A stretch of DNA of 64,000 bases from Deltaproteobacteria bacterium (GTDB lineage: Bacteria > Myxococcota > JADLHZ01): positions 1 through 64,000 of the forward strand of contig JADLHZ010000025.1 in the NCBI GenBank assembly GCA_020848545.1, written 5' to 3'. Shown here one piece after another: positions 60,520-64,000 of this stretch. The translations under genes and the position numbers were made by a program. Below the pieces are notes generated by a model, which was not told where the DNA came from, searched no databases, and worked only from the letters and a program-made list of their open reading frames with translations. Numbering within the stretch: position 1 is the first letter of the stretch; each line of letters starts with the position of its first letter.

Positions 60520-60574
60520 CCCCTGACCTCTCGACCCCTGACTTCTCGACCCCTGACTTCTCAACCCCTGACCC
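60520..60574. repeat. 15-bp tandem repeat (about 3.7 copies)
   Basis: Unit CCCCTGACTTCTCGA at 60520-60534 (one change), 60535-60549, 60550-60564 (one change) and a partial to 60574. It leads straight into the C-rich 12-bp array. A palindrome CGCTCGCGAGCG occurs just before at 60491-60502 and again at 60626-60637. Confidence 0.85.
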
Positions 60575-60577
60575 AAA

Positions 60578-60611
60578 CCCTGGCCCAAACCCTGGCCCAA
60601 GCCCCTGGCCC
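60578..60611. repeat. CCCTGGCCC array (three units, 12-bp period)
   Basis: Three copies of CCCTGGCCC at 60578, 60590 and 60603 separated by AAA or similar. They are the reverse complement of the GGGCCAGGG units that follow at 60738-60856, so the two arrays can pair as a hairpin arm of interrupted complementarity. Confidence 0.85.
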
Positions 60612-60737
60612 CAAAACCTTGGCCGCGCTCGCGAGCGTGAGCTTGGCCCTGGCCCTGGACTCTCAGATCCTTCCGCACGCACCGGGGGCGGGACAGGCCA
60701 AGCTCAAGGTCAGGAGCGCGAGCGCGGCCAGGGGCTT

Positions 60738-60856
60738 GGGCCAGGGTTTGGGGCCAGGGTTTGGGCCAGGGTTTGGGCCAGGGTTTTGGGCCAGGGTTTT
60801 GGGCCAGGGTTTTGGGCCAGGGTCTTGGGCCAAGGGTTTGGGGCCAGGGTTTTGGG
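60738..60856. repeat. GGGCCAGGG minisatellite (nine units, 12-13-bp period)
   Basis: Nine units of GGGCCAGGG separated by TTT, TTTT, TTTG or TCTT, one unit with an A change (GGGCCAAGG). The plus strand fits the G-quadruplex pattern G3-N3-G3-N3-G3-N3-G3 many times over. It starts about 10 bp past the response regulator stop and, with the C-rich array, forms an inverted, AT-separated, strongly GC-skewed block not seen elsewhere in the window. Confidence 0.9.
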
Positions 60857-60865
60857 CGGGACGGA

Positions 60866-61576
60866 CTACTCCGGGCGCGACTTGAACATGTAGCCCCTGC
60901 CGCGCAGCGTGACGAAGTGCCGCGGCGCCTCGGGCTCGGGCTCGAAGAGCTTGCGCAGGCGCATCACGAAGTTGTCGACCGTGCGGTCGGTCGGGAAGCT
61001 GTCCATGCCCCAGACTTCTTCCAAGATGTCCGCGCGCGAGAGAAGCTCGTTGTCGCTGCGGACGAACATGCGAAAGAGGCGCATCTCTTTGTCTGACAGC
61101 GTCAGCGTGCCTTCGTTGGTCTGCGACTCGCCGGTGTCCAAGCGCACCCAGTTCTTGCCGAGCTCGTAGCGCTCGCGCGCGTTCGCCGGTTTCTTCGCAT
61201 GCCCACGCCGTAACAGCGCCTTCACCCGCGCCACGAGCTCGACGACGTCGAAGGGCTTCGTCAGATAATCGTCGGCGCCGTTCTCGAAGCCGCGCACCTT
61301 GGCGTCGGTCTCGCCGCGCGCCGTCAGCATCATGATCGGCAAGCTGAGCCCGCGCGCGCGCGCCGCCTCGACGAGATCGAAGCCGTCCCCGTCGGGCAGC
61401 ATCACGTCGACGATCGCGAGATCGTAGCTGTGGCCCGTCCACCTTTGCGTCGCTTGCGCCGCGCAGTCGCAGGCGTCGACGGCGTAGCCCGCGTGGCGGA
61501 GGTTGGCGGAAACGACGTCTCGCACGAGCGGCTCGTCTTCGACGAAGAGGATGCGTGCGCTGCCCTGTGGTTTCAT
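60866..61576 (-). CDS. OmpR/PhoB-family response regulator
   Basis: A 236-residue two-component regulator: receiver domain with acidic pocket ED near residue 13, phosphoacceptor Asp57 (AIVDVMLPDGDGF), LTAR switch and Lys near 106 (DDYLTKPF); C-terminal winged helix with TLTLSDKEMRLFRMFVRSDNELLSR and RTVDNFVMRLRKLFEPEPE, RGRGYMF. ATG 61576 overlaps the kinase stop (ATGA). Its output is unknown; the next stretch downstream is the minisatellite. Confidence 0.92.
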   Translation of the reverse strand: MKPQGSARILFVEDEPLVRDVVSANLRHAGYAVDACDCAAQATQRWTGHSYDLAIVDVMLPDGDGFDLVEAARARGLSLPIMMLTARGETDAKVRGFENGADDYLTKPFDVVELVARVKALLRRGHAKKPANARERYELGKNWVRLDTGESQTNEGTLTLSDKEMRLFRMFVRSDNELLSRADILEEVWGMDSFPTDRTVDNFVMRLRKLFEPEPEAPRHFVTLRGRGYMFKSRPE

Positions 61577-62595
61577 GAGACCGCCCGTTTCAACGTCACC
61601 GTAAATGATGCCCCTTTTCCTGGTCCTGCGCTGTCCGCCGTGAGATCGCCGCCGAGCTCACGTGCGAGCCGCTGCGAGAGAAAGAGCCCGAGTCCGCTGC
61701 CGGGCGTGGCGCCATGCTCGCCGCGCGAGAACGGCTCGAACACGCGCTTCTTTTGCGCGGCGTCGAAGCCGAGGCCACGGTCCGAGACGACGAGCTGATA
61801 CTCGGCACCGTCGCGCACCTCGCGCAGCGTGACGCCCTTGTCGCTCGCGCCGTACTTTCTGGCGTTGTCGAGCAAGTTCTCCACGATGACGCGAAAGGCG
61901 TCGGGGTCGACCATCACGCGCTGCTCGCCGTCGAGGAGCTCCCGGTGCACGACCTCGCTGGTGAACGTACGCGCGCGGTGCTGCAGGATCACGTCGATGA
62001 GCGCATGCGCGTCGTGCGCCTCCAAGCGCGTGTGGGCTCGACTCGACGCGCGCTGAAACGCGAGGATCGCCTCCGCCATGTGCTCCAATCGATTGCACTC
62101 GCTGACGCCCTGCGCGAGGAAGCGCGGGACGTCGGGCTGAGGGATCGATCCGAGCGCGAGGCTCTGCAAGAGCGCGCGCACGCCGGCGATTGGGGTCTTC
62201 AGCTCGTGGGTCGTAAACTGCAGCACACGCTCCATCCGATCTTTGGCCTGACGCTTGTCTCGGGCGACGACGAAGAGCACGACCACGCTGACGAGCACGA
62301 GGCAGACAAAGAGCGAGCCTTCGCCTTGGATCATGAACAGGCGGCGCTCGAGCCGGCCGTCGAGCAAGCGCAGCTCCTCCGCCAGCCGGGCCGGGTCCTG
62401 AATGCGGGTCGTCAGCTCGGCGCGCACGAGGTTGAAGTAATCCCCCGACAGGCGGCGCGCCAGGACGTACCACCAGCCAACCAGCACCGCGAGCGTGAAC
62501 ATCGTCACGGCGAAGACGATGTGCTCGACGTGGCGCGCCATGAACCGGCGAATGCGGTTCGTCGCCGAATACGAAACCCGTTGCGAAAGGCTCAT
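61573..62595 (-). CDS. Sensor histidine kinase
   Basis: A two-component kinase partner of the response regulator. Two hydrophobic helices (VFAVTMFTLAVLVGWWYVL and VCLVLVSVVVLFVVA) bracket a periplasmic loop of about 60 residues; then the HisKA box QFTTHELKTPIAGVRALLQSL with phospho-His, and HATPase motifs NLLDNARKYG, DRGLGFD and GSGLGLFLSQ. No PAS or HAMP is obvious. I start at ATG 62595; ATG 62625 is an alternative. The two genes are coupled by ATGA and lie divergent from the MltF-like gene, a small promoter region shared. Confidence 0.88.
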   Translation of the reverse strand: MSLSQRVSYSATNRIRRFMARHVEHIVFAVTMFTLAVLVGWWYVLARRLSGDYFNLVRAELTTRIQDPARLAEELRLLDGRLERRLFMIQGEGSLFVCLVLVSVVVLFVVARDKRQAKDRMERVLQFTTHELKTPIAGVRALLQSLALGSIPQPDVPRFLAQGVSECNRLEHMAEAILAFQRASSRAHTRLEAHDAHALIDVILQHRARTFTSEVVHRELLDGEQRVMVDPDAFRVIVENLLDNARKYGASDKGVTLREVRDGAEYQLVVSDRGLGFDAAQKKRVFEPFSRGEHGATPGSGLGLFLSQRLARELGGDLTADSAGPGKGASFTVTLKRAVS

Positions 62596-62641
62596 CACGA
62601 GAGAAAAGGGCACGCCGCTCCCCATTTGGCAAGATTGACAC

Positions 62642-64000
62642 GTGCCCCTGGCGTTGCTGATCTCGACCTGCTTGTTCGCCGCCGATCTGCGCGTCGTCAT
62701 CCACGGCCGCCCGGACGATCTGCCGCGCGACGACTCGCCGAAGCTCGAGGATCTGAGCAACGCCGACGCGATCGCGGCGCGGCTCTCGGTCTCGCTGAGC
62801 GTGCACTACGTGAGCGAACGCCGCGAGCTCGAAGCCCTGTTGCAGAGCGGCGAAGCCGATGTGGCGATCACGCCGAGCCTGCAAGGGGCCATGCGCGCGC
62901 GCGGCTTGAAAGAGACGCTGCCCGTGCGCGCCGGCGAGGTGGTGCTCGTGGTCCGCCGCGGTGCCACGAACGCGCCGAAGACGAAGAGCGAGATCACGCG
63001 CGTGCGGGTGGCGTCGAGCCGCTTCGATGGCGTGCTGAAGGCGCTGTCGCTCGAGCTCGGGCGGCCGATCGCGACCGAGCCGGTGCAGGCGCTCGATGAG
63101 CTCGACGCGATCGCACGCGTCGGCAGCGGCGACGTCGAGAGCTGCGTCGCGCTCGGCGAAGACGTGCAGGCGTACCGTGCGTTTCGCGACGACGTGGACG
63201 TTGGGCTCGTGCTCGCGAAGGTACCGCTCACCTGGGCGGTGCGCGACGACGCCACCTTGAAGCGCGTCAACGAGTACTTCTCCGAGCGATCGCTCACGCA
63301 GCACAGGCGTGCGGCGGAGCAGGGCGATCTGCAGGACGTCAAGCGGAGGAAGGCCTTGCGCGTGGCGATGCTGAACAACTCGGCGTCTTACTTCGTGCAT
63401 CGCGGCGAGGAGGTAGGCTTTCAGTTCGAGCTCGCGCGCGTGCTCGCAGAGCGCTTGGGCGTGCGCCTCGAGATCGTGGTGCCGGACAAGCCGAGCACGA
63501 TCACCGAGCTGTTGAAGAAAGGTCGCGCCGATCTGGCGGTCGCGTCGACGCAGACCGACGCCGACGTCGCTTACTCGCAGCCGTACATGTTCGCGAACCA
63601 AGTGCTCGTGCAGAAGGAAGGTCAGCCGCCGATCACCGACTTTGCTGCGCTGAAGGGGCGCACGATCACGGTGAGGAAGAGCTCGGCGTATTGGCCGGTG
63701 CTCGAGGCGGCGAAGGCGAAGGGCGGCTTTCTGCTCGCGGCGGCGGACGAAACGCTCGAGACCGAGGACCTCATCGATCAAGTGGGCAAGGGCACCGTCG
63801 CGCTGACGGTCGCGAACTCGAGCCTCTTCGAGCTCGAGCAGCGGATGCGGGACGAAGGCGCCGGCGTGCAGTCGTCGCTCGTGTTCGCCGAGGCGAAGCC
63901 CTTGGTCTACGCTGCGCGCAAGAGCTCGCCCGCGCTCCTCGCCGAGGTGAATGCGTTCATCAAAGAGAGCTACCGGGGCCGCATCTACAACACGCTCTAC
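62642..64000 (+). CDS. MltF-like protein with two periplasmic solute-binding domains (runs off window)
   Basis: An uninterrupted reading frame from GTG 62642 to the window end (453 codons without stop). Short signal (VPLALLISTCLFAADLR). Residues about 15-230 are a degenerate SBP_bac_3-like domain; residues 235-450 a second one (KALRVAMLNNSASYFVHRGEEVGFQFELARVLAERLGVRLEIVV, VASTQTDADVAYSQPYMF). The tail GRIYNTLY is the run-in to the lytic transglycosylase domain of MltF proteins (YxxLYxKYF), so an SLT domain probably follows. It shares the region in front with the divergent kinase gene and so may be controlled by it. Confidence 0.8.
   Translation, partial: MPLALLISTCLFAADLRVVIHGRPDDLPRDDSPKLEDLSNADAIAARLSVSLSVHYVSERRELEALLQSGEADVAITPSLQGAMRARGLKETLPVRAGEVVLVVRRGATNAPKTKSEITRVRVASSRFDGVLKALSLELGRPIATEPVQALDELDAIARVGSGDVESCVALGEDVQAYRAFRDDVDVGLVLAKVPLTWAVRDDATLKRVNEYFSERSLTQHRRAAEQGDLQDVKRRKALRVAMLNNSASYFVHRGEEVGFQFELARVLAERLGVRLEIVVPDKPSTITELLKKGRADLAVASTQTDADVAYSQPYMFANQVLVQKEGQPPITDFAALKGRTITVRKSSAYWPVLEAAKAKGGFLLAAADETLETEDLIDQVGKGTVALTVANSSLFELEQRMRDEGAGVQSSLVFAEAKPLVYAARKSSPALLAEVNAFIKESYRGRIYNTLY

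Noticed and set aside
61658-63781. 707-codon minus-strand open frame extending the kinase region
   Set aside because: Wrong frame for the kinase and antisense to the MltF-like gene, which has family motifs; only the 62595 start frame holds kinase motifs.

Overview
The window is about 64 kb of GC-rich, gene-dense bacterial chromosome, most likely from a Myxococcota (myxobacterial, former Deltaproteobacteria) lineage. Evidence: a MYXO-CTERM-like tail on the phosphodiester glycosidase at 40475, Gly-Thr-rich linkers in secreted proteins, many small Cys-box lipoproteins, DUF4388, roadblock/LC7 and VIT/von Willebrand proteins, and dense translational coupling (ATGA or GTGA overlaps). No plasmid, prophage, rRNA or CRISPR locus is visible. 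Almost everything looks like core or slowly evolving accessory chromosome.

Layout. 0-4.6 kb: a probably truncated REP-associated tyrosine transposase (RAYT) with a GAAAAGGGACCGGGGAG array beside it, a lipoprotein/TPR/tail-anchored operon, and a divergent TrmA/RlmD-type RNA methyltransferase that needs a CTG start to keep its iron-sulfur cysteines. 4.6-9.3 kb: a minus-strand run (SDR, Ser-less alpha/beta hydrolase, barrel-like protein, two hypotheticals) behind a TetR regulator with matching operators. 9.4-15.2 kb: an exosortase with its apparent dedicated VIT/VWA target, then an anchor-D lipoprotein. 15.3-23.1 kb: desaturase, HEAT-like protein, smc (preceded by phased DnaA-box-like repeats), and a coupled esterase/roadblock/BolA set. 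23.4-35 kb: transketolase, a split Mla lipid-transport system (MlaD on plus, MlaE-MlaF on minus), a MerR-VIT/VWA pair, and a FadL-like porin. 35-45 kb: a DUF1501/cytochrome operon, a carotenoid isomerase-like FAD enzyme, the MYXO-CTERM protein, PlsB-like acyltransferase and lipase. 45-58 kb: beta-propeller lipoproteins, a DUF962/crotonase/depolymerase operon, a papain-like protein, tRNA-Gly(CCC), a phospholipase D-like protein, YdcF-like and DUF4388 proteins. 58-64 kb: a Caf16-like ABC ATPase, a cytochrome-motif lipoprotein, an unusual G-rich/C-rich minisatellite, a two-component system, and an MltF-like solute-binding protein cut by the window end.

Themes. Envelope lipid handling recurs: MlaDEF, FadL-like porin, desaturase, PlsB-like acyltransferase, crotonase, DUF962/Mpo1-like, and several lipases and esterases. 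Outer-surface display is the second theme: exosortase/PEP-CTERM, MYXO-CTERM, and about eight lipoproteins, some with CxxCH haem motifs.

The strongest unexplained signals are (i) the 17-bp interspersed element, in twelve copies over four loci including a perfect inverted pair, together with the RAYT gene; (ii) the exosortase and its neighbouring sorted VIT/VWA protein; (iii) five DnaA-box-like 9-mers at 11/11/21/11-bp spacing in front of smc; and (iv) the inverted GGGCCAGGG/CCCTGGCCC minisatellites at 60.5-60.9 kb, which fit G-quadruplex patterns. All functional assignments come from reading motifs; no database search was run.
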